Positions 1 through 9,150 of a stretch of DNA of 64,000 nucleotides are shown in pieces. The first letter of the stretch is position 1; each line of letters opens with the position of its first letter. The position numbers and the translations under genes were made by a program. The stretch comes from Cyclina sinensis (taxonomy: Eukaryota; Mollusca; Bivalvia; Venerida; Veneridae). The stretch covers positions 24,932,872 through 24,996,871 of the forward strand of contig JAAONU010000004.1 in NCBI GenBank assembly GCA_012932295.1, read 5' to 3'. The notes under the pieces are model-generated. The model ran no database searches. It was given only the letters and a program-made list of their open reading frames with translations, and was not told the DNA's origin.

Positions 1-1561
1 GTGTGTGTGTGTTTTTCATCGAAAGAAAATAATACATTCTTGACTAAGATATGTGATTGAATGGCTGAAAATTAAAAGATCACACAAGTGTATATACTTT
101 CTTTCCTTTTTTAGGGAATGAATGAAAACAGATTTTTTCCCATTTGAAATGATTGAAATAGGTTAACTTTAAGGATTGTAGCATAAGATCTAAATACCCG
201 TTGCATTTAGTTTAAATAAAGGAATATATCTCTTTGAAATGAATAATAATATTCAGGCAGGTTTACCATATGGTGTAAGTTGGCATATAATGGTATTCAT
301 TGATTATTAACAGGTGTTTGGTCCTTCTGAAAAGGCATTTTATAACTTGAAAGTAATACAAGTAGTGACGATATATATTCAAAGTTTAACTTAGATACAG
401 CCCAAGACCAATATCTTTTGAATCAGTGACTGTCATCAAGTAAACAGATACGAAAAAGTTTAAAAGATACAGGCTTTAATAAGATGAGAAATGATTCGGT
501 ATATTAACACCTTATTTGCGAATTTAAAGCATGCTCAATGAATGGACACAGTATAAGGCTCACAGAAACAAACAGGACACAGACTCCTTTTTTCCCTAGA
601 CTCACTCTGACCTGACATAGAAAAGACAGGGAATGAAAAATTGTTGTTGTTTTCTTCTTATCCCAGGGCTTTTCGGCGTAAATTTATTTTGTCCATTTAC
701 CTCTCACAGCAGCTTGGTAACTACGCGTTCGATGTGTAAAAGTCGCTAGAGAGTAGAAGCCATACAGATTGATACTTTAAATACATACCTAGGCATTGTC
801 ATAAAAAGAAAATAATCATATAAATACCTACTGTGTCTAAAGTACGTTATGTATCGCCTACATTGCCTTAGTTAAACAATTCATTGATCTTTTCTCATTG
901 ACATAAGTTATTCAAAGGTTGTATAGCCGTATTTTTATATGAGTTTTGGGCCTACTTATTTCATGATTTTATTTTGTTCGTATTTCTTATGGCAAAATCC
1001 TTTATCGTTATCAAATGCTTTAGGTAATCTGTTTCCCGTTTTATCCCCCGCCGAAAAGGCGGCGGGGGATATAGTAATAGTCTCCGTCCGTCCTACAGAC
1101 TTATATATTAACAGCATGTAATTTTATAGATCAAATGTCAGTTAGATGTTTACCAACCAAAATATACATGTACAAACGATCTTGACACTAAATAAAACAC
1201 ATGGATGAAGTATTCCTTTATCATAATATTAGTTCGTCCTCTGGACTAATTTAATTTCATATAGAATACGTCATTTTATTGACTGTACAACCCTTTAAGT
1301 CAGAACTCACAATCAAATAGAATACATCTAGGAATCATTGTCATTGGCTAGTCACTCACGCAAAACAGGAAACAAAATACATGGTTGTATATTATCTGAA
1401 AGAAAAGAAACAACGTAGCAGCAAAAGCACCTGTCTATTTATTGCACGAGATTATGGACACATGTAGGAGGTTAGAAAAAAACGCGTTTATGGGGCACAG
1501 TATTGGCGCTGTTTTCCATGGATTTTGTGTAATTTGATTGTTTCTTTTCCCTTTTTTTCAG
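1..1561. other. AT-rich non-coding stretch upstream of the receptor exons
   Basis: It opens with a GT dinucleotide run (1-13). I find no exon for the extracellular hormone-binding domain or TM1 of the receptor that starts at 1562, so those exons presumably lie left of the window. Short open frames here lack splice signals or recognisable motifs. Apart from the repeat head at 1037-1110 I see nothing else. Confidence 0.5.
1037..1110 (+). repeat. Truncated head of the TGTCCGTCC-type dispersed repeat
   Basis: A GC-rich hairpin has perfect 8-bp arms (CCCCCGCC at 1045-1052 and GGCGGGGG at 1061-1068). It is followed by ATATAGTAATAG and CCGTCCGTCC. The same order (short hairpin, ATATAG-like tract, TGTCCGTCC) opens the longer repeats at 4285, 19970, 21065, 37255 and 48275, so this looks like a 5-prime fragment of that superfamily. 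It interrupts otherwise AT-rich DNA. Confidence 0.5.
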
Positions 1562-1731
1562 GCTTTTACACTGCAAATGTAATGTGTTACACATTAACCT
1601 TTTTTCTGGCTTTTATCTTAAGAGCTTCTGTTACATTTATTAAGACGCTACTTTTTGTTGACGACCTTGACTTAGAGAAAGACATTATAAGGAATCCAGG
1701 AGGAACGATAACATTTAGGCAAAATGGTCTA
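1562..1731 (+). CDS. Receptor exon: TM2 and first extracellular loop
   Basis: A pyrimidine-rich acceptor (tttttttcag) ends at 1561 and a consensus donor (gtaagt) starts at 1732. The open frame reads GFYTANVMCYTLTFFLAFIL, then RASVTFIKTLLF and an acidic loop ending FRQNGL. TM2 of class B receptors has the same FLAFxLRA..xFIK pattern. The exon starts after the first base of a codon and ends in phase 0, which matches the phase-0 start of the next exon. No stop or frameshift is visible inside it. The TM1 exon that should precede it was not found. Confidence 0.72.
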
Positions 1732-2532
1732 GTAAGTATAAGTCAGTAGAAGGGTTTAAATATTTTAATGATTAATTCCTAAACTTTGCCAGATAAACTT
1801 TCTCAATTTAGACCTTAAATTATTATTCTATTTATCCTGTCACATTTTAGCATTTAGAAATATTTAAAAAAAAAAATAATGAAAACCTATCTTTAAAGTG
1901 TTTCAAATTAGGCTAATGTCAAGGTTATCCGCAAGGGGTACATATACTGCCATATACACAAAAAAAGTTCCAAAGTTTCAATAATTGTATTCCCTTAAAT
2001 GATCACTATATTGTAAGATCTACATATTGAAATATTTAGTTTTTATTCAAGTAGTCTCAGTTTGCAGTAATAACAATGGGCGGATAGCGACCGCCATATT
2101 TGTAGTTCCATTGAAAAAAGCAGTCCGTCACGTATCATGTGCTCTAGAAAGCAAAACTTTTACAGCAACCCTTTTTCGGGTCGGATTATAAATAATTGAT
2201 AGGATAATAAGTACTTTGAAAACTTTTGAAACCATTTGAAACAGGTATGGAAATGATGTATAGGAAGTGAGCAGTAGCAGTACGCAGCAGTAGAAAAACG
2301 TGAAGTTGGCAGTAGCAGTACGAGCAGTAGCAGTAAAACAAAACGTGAAGTTGGCAGTAGCAGTAACAGCAGTAGCAGTAAATCAAAACTTTTGAACTGC
2401 TCGTACTGCTACTGCCAACTTCACGTTTGGTTTGGTATGGTTAAACCTTCATTGCATGACATTAATTGTGTAGTCATTGACTATTAGATGGAATGATATG
2501 ACCTTTTAAAGTGCATTTCATTACATTTGTAG
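1732..2532 (+). other. Intron between TM2 and TM3 exons, with a GCAGTA tandem repeat
   Basis: The interval lies between a consensus donor (1732) and the acceptor at 2531-2532. It holds the tandem/inverted GCAGTAGCAGTA cluster at 2268-2433, listed separately. The rest is AT-rich DNA with no further signal. Confidence 0.6.
2268..2433. repeat. Tandem GCAGTAGCAGTA units (~45 bp) followed by an inverted unit
   Basis: Three tandem units of about 45 bp each carry GCAGTAGCAGTA plus CGTGAAGTTG (degenerate in the third). A fourth copy in the opposite orientation (about 2400-2433, CTCGTACTGCTACTGCC followed by AACTTCACGTTT) closes the cluster. The last inverted unit can pair with any direct unit, so alternative hairpins are possible. 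The minus-strand open frame it creates is repetitive (YCYCQLHVL) and not a gene. Confidence 0.7.
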
Positions 2533-2704
2533 CCATCAGCCATGCAGCTCTGGAAGTGTAAGTTGATTGTGAGCGTGTTTGTATACACTGTTGCTTCCAG
2601 TATGATGTGGATACTAATTGAAAGTTTGTACTTACATATGCTTGTTTACAGAACGCTGTTTACAGAGCGACATAGGACACGGATATACGTTATTGTTGGG
2701 TGAT
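2533..2704 (+). CDS. Receptor exon: TM3, with in-frame stop at the TM4 border
   Basis: Acceptor tttgtag ends at 2532 and donor gtaagt starts at 2705. Reading phase 0 from the previous exon gives PSAMQLWKCKLIVSVF, then WILIESLYLHMLVYRTLF and TERHRTRIYVIVG. It contains the conserved Trp-x-Cys-Lys entry to TM3, with the cysteine of the conserved disulphide, and the WILxExLYLH signature (usual Gly replaced by Ser). The next codon, 2701-2703, is TGA. Family members have Gly-Trp-Gly here, with the intron in the second Gly codon, so TGG appears changed to TGA. The exon ends in phase 1, as expected for the family. Confidence 0.72.
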
Positions 2705-3889
2705 GTAAGTGTTTCAGTTTTCATTGTAGCATTATTTGTCATAACTTATGTTCACTTGTGCAACAACAATTTTGTAACACAAGGGATATATTTATTTAAA
2801 ATATGTACAGTATGAACTGGTACTGTCAGGCATTATGACGTGGAAAACCTACTGGGCTAATTTACAACTACAATGATATGTTAAAACTGACTTCAATGCA
2901 TGATGTGGTTTGCAACAATTGAACTACGAATGTAGAACTATCTGTTTCATTATTAGGTTATCTTTGGCATTTGCACACTTTTGTTGACTACAAAAAAATT
3001 AAAATTCAAGATCCTGCGGGAAAATAGGATTTTCATCATTGAACACTCTGTAATCGATTCTTCTTGGGACGAATGGCGCAAGTTTGACATTTTGTTTGAT
3101 CATTTAGTACATCTATATATACATATTTTCACAATTGTTTAGAACAGCAGGAAAAGTTTTTATTTCTACTATCACCATGATCTTAACTCATGTTTATTAT
3201 TGTATATTTCTATTTCTGCAGAGTCATCATTTACAAAGAAAACGAACTGTAAGTGAAAGCTTTCAATCTTACAATATTTTGAAATGAATAAGTAACTAAG
3301 CATAATCTGCACATCGAGATAAAAGAAAACAGAGAATTAATGTGCTAAAATTAATAAAACAAAGAAAAATGTAAGCAAGTGTATTTTTTGAACGGCTCTT
3401 AGATATTATACTCGTTCAATAGTAAAAATAAAGCTTATTTAAAACTTATTTTCATACTTGTAAAACCAGCTGTCTGACAAGACATCAGTTATGCAATGGT
3501 TATACAATGCATAAAATCAGCGATAAATGTGAATAAACTCTGTTAGTTGTACCGGTAGAATGAGATTGTAAGACAATCTTGTCACTATTCCAATTTCACT
3601 GTCTGGAAATATAAATGAAACCATAGAAGCATTGTTCTGTAAATAGGTGTAAGCCTTTAAGACTACATATTGTTCGTGTTTTGTCTGGACCAATGATTAA
3701 ACACATAAGGTTTTAACATTTGTTTGGAAATACTTACCCTTGAAAGTTCTAATCTGATTTTCAAATAATTCCCTATTGTCTGTGAGAAGCCACATTATCT
3801 TGTTTCATGTAATGAAATTCATGTACAGTAAAGGTATGGTATATTAGTATAAACATTTTATATGTGGTTTATGTGGTACTAACCAGTGA
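2705..3889 (+). other. Intron sequence after the TM3 exon; TM4/TM5 exons not found
   Basis: I searched for the TM4 (GWGxPxxxVxxW) and TM5 (NxxxFxxIIRxL) signatures and saw neither. One 27-bp segment (3222-3248) has a good acceptor (tatttctgcag) and donor (gtaagt). It could be a third-loop microexon, but there is no homology support. The rest is AT-rich and featureless. Confidence 0.4.
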
Positions 3890-4072
3890 CTCCGCAAGTG
3901 ACTGACTACTAGTACTTCCTCTCTTGCTTCTGAGGTGAGGGACAAATTTTCTAAATACGCATTGTCCGAGATCAATTATCACGGACAAAATTTTTCCGGC
4001 CCTGATGGTGATCTAAGCGGAAACTCCAGGATTGACAATTCGATTATCTACCGATTGAGCTAGCCGGGCCGA
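3890..4072 (-). mobile_element. tRNA-derived SINE-like element
   Basis: Read on the minus strand from 4072, the sequence begins GGCCCGGCTAGCTCAATCGG. This resembles the 5-prime end of a tRNA with a pol III A box (TAGCTCAATCGGTAGA at 4047-4062). A B box is not clear, so the internal promoter is decayed or incomplete. The body runs towards about 3890, where the boundary is vague. The position inside a receptor intron and the tRNA-like head fit a SINE. Subfamily and target-site duplications could not be resolved. Confidence 0.45.
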
Positions 4073-4284
4073 CACGTGTTTTATGTGTCAGAGCAAAGGT
4101 CACCCGACATGTAAAATGTGATGCTCAGTATTTGAGGTGAAACATAATTCGTTGATTTTGTTTTTATGTTTCAAATTTAAAAAAAGGAAACTGAGTAACG
4201 TTATAAAAGCAAGTAGCCTGAAAAAAGATTAACTATACGAGAAGTAAATACAGATCAAGCATTTTGATTTTGAAGATTAGCAAG

Positions 4285-4875
4285 AACCACCACTTAGGGG
4301 CGGGGAAATTATATAAATTTGCCCGTGTCTGTCCGTCCGGCTGTCACGTTGTCCTGCAGTCACGCTGTCCGTACGTAGACCGGTTTGTGTCGCGTGTAAC
4401 TCCAAACTTATAACTGCTAAAGCCATGGAACTTTCTAAGAACAGTTGTCAGTATGTGAACTTATGCAACTGGGTATGTTTTGACGCAAATTTATTGGAGA
4501 TTGGCAGGCGTATACCCACCAATTAAGCAAAAAATACCATTTTTACTTGTGTCGCGTGCAATTCCAAACGTATAACTGATAGAGCCATGAAACTTACTAC
4601 GAATAGTAGTCAGCAAGTGAACTTACACACTTAGGTATTTTGACGCAAATTTATTTGAGATCTGCATAGATATGCTCCCTCATTAAGCAGAAAAGTGCAC
4701 TTTTAGACTTGTGTCGCATGTTACTCTAACCGTATACCTGCTAGAGTCATTAAACTTTCTAAGAATAGTTTTCAGCATGAAAACTTACGCACCTGGGTAT
4801 TCTGACGCAAATTTATCGGAGATCGACAGAGTTATGGCCCCAAATTAAGCAAAAATAGCATTTTTAGACTCCTTA
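4285..4875 (+). repeat. Dispersed repeat with three ~160-bp internal units, TGTCCGTCC head
   Basis: The head (about 4290-4375) has GGGGCGGGG, TATATAA and CTGTCCGTCCGGC. Three tandem units follow. They start at about 4388, 4551 and 4711, with TGTCGCGTGTAACTCC, TGTCGCGTGCAATTCC and TGTCGCATGTTACTCT. Each continues through ATAACTGCTAGAGCCATGAA-like and GACGCAAATTTAT-like blocks. An inverted diverged relative sits at 46775-47105. No protein is encoded. Confidence 0.75.
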
Positions 4876-5347
4876 ATGTTTAGCACAATGTTTATATGCA
4901 TCTATAATTGTACAGCATTTTTTGTGACAATACAGCGGAAGTTGTGGGCATCTGTGTACACATCTCTAATTACAGACACTTGGCTTTGAATTCAACAGCA
5001 TGCTTCTTACATGTATCAGAGTTCAAGCAAACACATTTTTGTTCTTGAATGTCTTACCAATTACACAGTTCTGATCTAGTTGTTTATACTGGGACCTCTT
5101 TACTCTTTTATCTCACCTGTGCTGCATCTAAATATAAGTGACCCGAGTTTCAAAGCTATTTTCCTGCCAAAAGTCATTTATTTCTTTTAATAGCGCCGAC
5201 CTTTCGTCGACGCTGTTCTTTCTATCTTGTAAAGGAAGCAGATTATAAGACAGTTGCTTAATACAAGCATTTAATTGTTAACGTTGAAGTGTTATCTAAA
5301 TGCGACACACTGTCTTTAATGTTGTCAAATCATTCGTTCCATTGCAG
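4876..5347 (+). other. Intron sequence before the TM6 exon
   Basis: AT-rich DNA with no recognised exon. It ends with the acceptor ccattgcag at 5339-5347, which serves the TM6 exon. Confidence 0.5.
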
Positions 5348-5473
5348 AAAGACAGGCAAGGTTGTTCCTGTACTCATTCCTCTGTTTGGGGTTATATATA
5401 TCTTTCAGGAGTTGTCAGCATGGAAGCCGATATTATTTTCCGATATTATGAAATGTTCTATATTTCTTTTCAA
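5348..5473 (+). CDS. Receptor exon: TM6 and third extracellular loop, with TA-run frameshift
   Basis: The exon lies between the acceptor at 5346-5347 and the donor gtaagt at 5474. The first half reads KTGKVVPVLIPLFGVIYIF, the TM6 motif LxPLFGVxY of class B receptors, in the frame of position 5349. The second half reads MEADIIFRYYEMFYISFQ, the ECL3/TM7 start, in the frame of 5471. The two frames differ by two bases. The switch falls at GTTATATATATC, so one extra TA in that run would explain it. With the second frame the exon ends in phase 0 and joins the 42-bp exon correctly. Confidence 0.7.
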
Positions 5474-6095
5474 GTAAGTTTTCAGGTAACAGGTTATAGA
5501 ATGTCTTAAAGTGTGCGTGCGTGCGTGCGTGATGCTTTATGTATGTTCCTTTTTCTAAGTTTTGATCACAAATGAACAATTTTTAGTTCAGAAATTGAAG
5601 TTATTAATATTAATCCATAAGGTACGGACTTTTCAATAAAAGTGTAATATTTCAATGTTATGTTGACTTGTAACTTCCTCTTGCCTTTTATATCAAATAA
5701 TTGTTTGATTTTAATTTAAAATTTCATTTGTTTTTTTATTGTATTGAAACATTTCATATTATGTCAACAATTTACAAGGTTTGTATTACTCATGTTATAC
5801 AATGCAATTGCTCTTTCAATTTATTATTAAATGGTATGCAGGGGATACGAGTAATAAAGCAAACTTCAAAAATCAAATTATTCAAAAGTAAAAAAACAAT
5901 TAGTAGGAAAGGCTCGGGGGTGGAATTATATTGCCGGATAACATTGGTTATCGTAGGTCATTTGTGATTATTACCTTTGCTACCAGATTCAAAACATAAA
6001 ATCATTTTATCTGGTAACCTGTACTTAAATATCTCGCCAGAAACAAATCTTTCTGTAAAATGACATAAGACAAAATTGTTCTATATTTTTTTCAG
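5474..6095 (+). other. Intron between TM6 and TM7 exons
   Basis: It begins with the donor gtaagt at 5474 and ends with the acceptor tttttttcag at 6095. It carries a short GTGC tandem run at 5511-5531. No exon or other element is seen. Confidence 0.6.
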
Positions 6096-6137
6096 GGATT
6101 TGTATTGGCCTTGTTATTTTGTTTTCTGAATGAAGAA
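6096..6137 (+). CDS. Receptor exon: 42-bp TM7 exon
   Basis: This exon of exactly 42 bp (14 codons, phase 0 at both ends) reads GFVLALLFCFLNEE. It is flanked by tttttttcag and gtaaat. A 42-bp exon encoding GFxVAxxYCFxNxE is a conserved gene-structure landmark of class B receptors and, with the motif, is the strongest single piece of evidence for the family. The usual Tyr before Cys is Phe, and the usual NGE or NNE is NEE. No damage is visible. Confidence 0.82.
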
Positions 6138-8121
6138 GTAAATATTTCCATTATAGCATGGACTTCTAGTTTATTCAAGAGGTATGTTCATACCAAATTG
6201 TACTGTATTCGGACATAATTTACGATAAGTTGCAACTTTGATCTGAGACGTACGTAATAGCAAACATACGTCTGAATTAATGCTTTAAATCCGTTTCTTA
6301 TCTCAGGTTTATACATGAAGACATGGAAATTTTGGAATATCTTTCTTTATATATCATTAGCCACAGAAATCATACATTTAGGTATGAGAATTATCACTTG
6401 TTTTTATTGTATAGACTTTATGCCACAGTGTGAGTTGACACTTAATAATATAAAGTTAGCAAGCTTATAGCAATATCTTTTTGTTTTTCATGATATAAAA
6501 ATGTGAAATGGAATAAGATATACGATAGGAAGTTACTATGGCACAGAGTGTACGATGCTCTAATATAGTTCTGGTTGCAGAATACTGATTTCATAACTGT
6601 TACATGAAATATTGCGAGTTCATACTTTTGCTGCTAAAGACTTATGCAGATCAAACCAAACTAATATGTTTTTAAAAGAAATACAAGTCCATTTAAATAT
6701 TTACCGAAAACCGCCTTTCACATATTTATGGTAAATGGTACAAATGGAATTAATCACTGCATAACTGAGAGTAATGGTACAAGAGTGTAGCTATGTAAGC
6801 CTGGCAGATTTAGTAAATACACCTTGAAAAAATAGTTTTAATAATGTTAAATTAATGTTCAATTTATGTTTAGAAAACATGGGAGTTTGTAAGTTTGAGA
6901 CAGTGTTCCTGAGCCTTCGTTATGCAATCTGTATTTGTGTATATGTATGTATTGTTGTGTATTAGTTTGTATCAGTTCGTTTTGTTTTGTAGCGATTTTT
7001 CATTCAGTAAATGAACCGTGACTTTACTTAGTGCAATGAAATAATAATATCTGTACCAGGAAAATTCATTGTATACAAGCTGAATATAAAGGCGTCAGTT
7101 TCAAGGAAAATAATGTTTCGTGATTTTGTCGGCTGTTACGAACATTCCTAGAATCTTTTGTTAAGAGGCTATCAATGTAGAGTATAACAGCAAAATGGTT
7201 AGGGTACCTGTTTGTCTGTTTTAATAACACAATGAATGTATATGCTGACAAGAAAACAACATGAGTAACAGTTATGTGATGAAAGTTGCAGGTAGAAAAA
7301 CTAAATTAGTCACCTTATCAAAAGCTTTGCCCATGATGTTTGTAAAAATTCATATTTGTGAAGTAATGTTTCACGAGCCTTGTCGCTTGTAAAAAGGTCT
7401 GATCCATTTCAAAAGAAGATTGAAAAAGCTAATTGCAGATGCTTTATTTCATGTCATTGAGGCATTTATCGGATCATTCCTAAATGTGCTTGAAAAAAAA
7501 CTATTAAAGGCAAAGAAATCTATTAATATAACTGCAATGATTTATTACATTTATCCGTGCATTCTTCACTTTCAGTTCAATATTACTCATGTCGTGGTAA
7601 TCATGTTCAGCAGATGATAGCAGTTTTAATACTTGAATTTTGCACAGGTTTTTAAGCATGCTTTTCACTGAAGTCAGGTTAACAAAGATGATATCCTCTT
7701 TTTGAGGCACGCTAACGTCTATAATCTAGGTTTTAACTCTACATACTTGCATATAATATGGCTTCGCTTAAAGTAACAAGTATAATAACGAGCAATACAA
7801 AACAGTCACAATGTATGATATGCTTATTAGGACTCATAATAAGAATATGTCAGTTATATGTTACAGGTTTTCTGCCTGTAAAATTGTAGTTATGTTTATG
7901 GAAAACATTTTTATTTAACGTGTTCATAAATACAGGCAAAACCAATCAAAGTTTTACTCTAATAACAGACCACTTTTAAATAAATAATAATCGTTCACTT
8001 TAACTGGCTGCTACATTTGCATTATTTGTTTAAATGTTGATAAAAAATCAGTAAATTTAATTGAGAAACAAATGTGTTTAGTTGTACATTTTAACTAAAG
8101 GTTTTCCTTCATTTCATACAG
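6138..8121 (+). other. Last receptor intron
   Basis: AT-rich DNA between the 42-bp exon and the tail exon, ending with the acceptor catttcatacag. Open frames at 7066-7251, 7420-7617 and 7504-7710 have no splice context or motifs. I see no mobile element with clear ends. Confidence 0.5.
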
Positions 8122-8302
8122 GTACATAATGAGATTCGACGATGCTGGTACAGACGCCTATCGTCTCAACACGCGCTCCATTCTCCTCCCGTCATGGAGG
8201 AAAGCCTCGAGGAACTCGGGTGAAACAGAGTCAAGAGATGACCGTATGACGAAGGGTTGCTATTTGTACAGGCATGTGCAAATTCAACAGAATCTGTTCT
8301 GA
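8122..8302 (+). CDS. Receptor exon: helix 8 and cytoplasmic tail
   Basis: After the acceptor at 8120-8121, phase 0 gives VHNEIRRCWYRR, the helix-8 motif (VQxEIRRxW) that normally follows the 42-bp exon. In this frame the protein stops at 8221-8223 after 33 residues. The +1 frame stays open to TGA at 8300-8302. It encodes a Ser/Arg-rich stretch (RLNTRSILLPSWRKASRNSG then ETESRDDR), typical of class B tails, so a frame change near 8140-8150 is likely. Both readings are given as seen. An AATAAA lies at 8696-8701. Confidence 0.6.
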
Positions 8303-8799
8303 GCACGTTAAGTGGACAAGTAGAAAACGCGAAGCATGGAACAGAAAATCAAATTCAGAATCGTGGTAGAATGAGGACTTTGACGACTTTCTGTAGACAA
8401 AAAAACCTGTAATTCAGTGGCTGTTATATGAACCGTGTCCTGATTCTGTAAAGACGAGAACAATTATAGAAAGTTTGCACTAACTTTGATGTCACTACCG
8501 TAAGAAATCTGAGTCGCAAAGTGGTGTTTATTCGAAACGATCTATAACATGTTCAAAGCTTGAAGAACTGAAAATTTATCTTCTTATATGAAAACATAAT
8601 AACAACCAAAACAAAACAGTTTGTTTCGAACATTCAGAAAATTTCTTTTCTATCATGTTTTAGAACGAATATTAACTTGACAACTTATAAATAGAAATAA
8701 ACCGTTGTATTATATTTTTATACTTCAGAGCGCCGTAAAACTAAACATATATTGCAGACATAAAGGCGGGGATAGAAGAACTATGTTTTTTTTATTTAA
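8303..8799 (+). other. Probable 3-prime flank or UTR of the receptor gene
   Basis: AT-rich sequence after the tail exon, with a polyadenylation hexamer at 8696-8701. No other feature is visible. Whether it is transcribed cannot be told from sequence. Confidence 0.3.
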
Positions 8800-9150
8800 C
8801 GGTCTACAGGCAAAGCAGAAATATGTATCTTGTGGTCGACCAAAATAGCAGCTTTTTTCTATTTCATCTAATGCCCAACAAATAGAGAAAAAACATTTAT
8901 TTTGCATAACATACCAGAAAATTATATATTTCATTTAATGATATGCCGACTGAGCAGAAACTTTTCTGTTTCTTTTTATTATTGACAAATAGAGCAAAAA
9001 TATTTCGTAATCTGTTTCATTTAGTGATATAAAATCTATAAAGAAACACTTCTGTTCCACCTAATGGTCGACAAATATAGCAAAACACATTATTAGATCT
9101 CAAAACGGTAGACAAACAGAGCAGAAACATTTCTGGATAGCTTAATGATA
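8800..9150. repeat. Degenerate tandem repeat with GTCGACAAATAGAGCAGAAA-like units
   Basis: About five diverged units of 60-80 bp recur. Each combines a TTTCATTTAATG-like block, a GGTCGACAAATA-like block and an AGCAGAAACATTTCTG-like block (for example near 8833, 8935, 9045 and 9105). The unit is old and uneven in length. No coding capacity or ends of a mobile element are visible. Confidence 0.45.

Larger units (their letters stand above)
1562..8302 (+). pseudogene. Class B (secretin-type) GPCR gene, PTH-receptor-like, apparently disrupted
   Basis: Five exons encode recognisable parts of a seven-helix class B receptor, a plasma-membrane peptide-hormone receptor that signals through G proteins. 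They are TM2 (1562-1731), TM3 (2533-2704), TM6-ECL3 (5348-5473), TM7 (6096-6137) and helix 8/tail (8122-8302). Hallmarks seen are FLAFILRA, LWKCKL, WILIESLYLH, VLIPLFGV, YYEMFYISFQ, a 42-bp exon reading GFVLALLFCFLNEE, and VHNEIRRCW. The YEM-SFQ segment most resembles parathyroid-hormone receptors, but orthology is uncertain. Signs of decay are a TGA in frame at 2701-2703, a +2 frameshift in the TM6 exon, a likely frame change in the tail, and no TM4/TM5 exons between 2705 and 5347. Upstream exons fall outside the window. Assembly errors could mimic part of this. Confidence 0.7.

Noticed and set aside
2618..2815. Plus-strand open frame of 65 codons
   Set aside because: It is an out-of-frame shadow of the TM3 exon. 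The receptor motif is in another frame and the donor at 2705 cuts the open frame.
3222..3248. 27-bp microexon of the receptor third intracellular loop
   Set aside because: The splice sites look good, but the peptide has no clear family match and the phase to the TM3 exon does not fit without missing exons. Kept only as a note.
4047..4072. Functional tRNA gene on the minus strand
   Set aside because: Only the A-box half resembles a tRNA. No cloverleaf or B box follows, so a SINE head is the better reading.
5393..5410. An 18-nt micro-intron (starts GT, ends TTTCAG) explaining the TM6 frame switch
   Set aside because: It is far below the size animal spliceosomes remove, and removing 18 nt would not change the frame. 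An extra TA is the simpler explanation.
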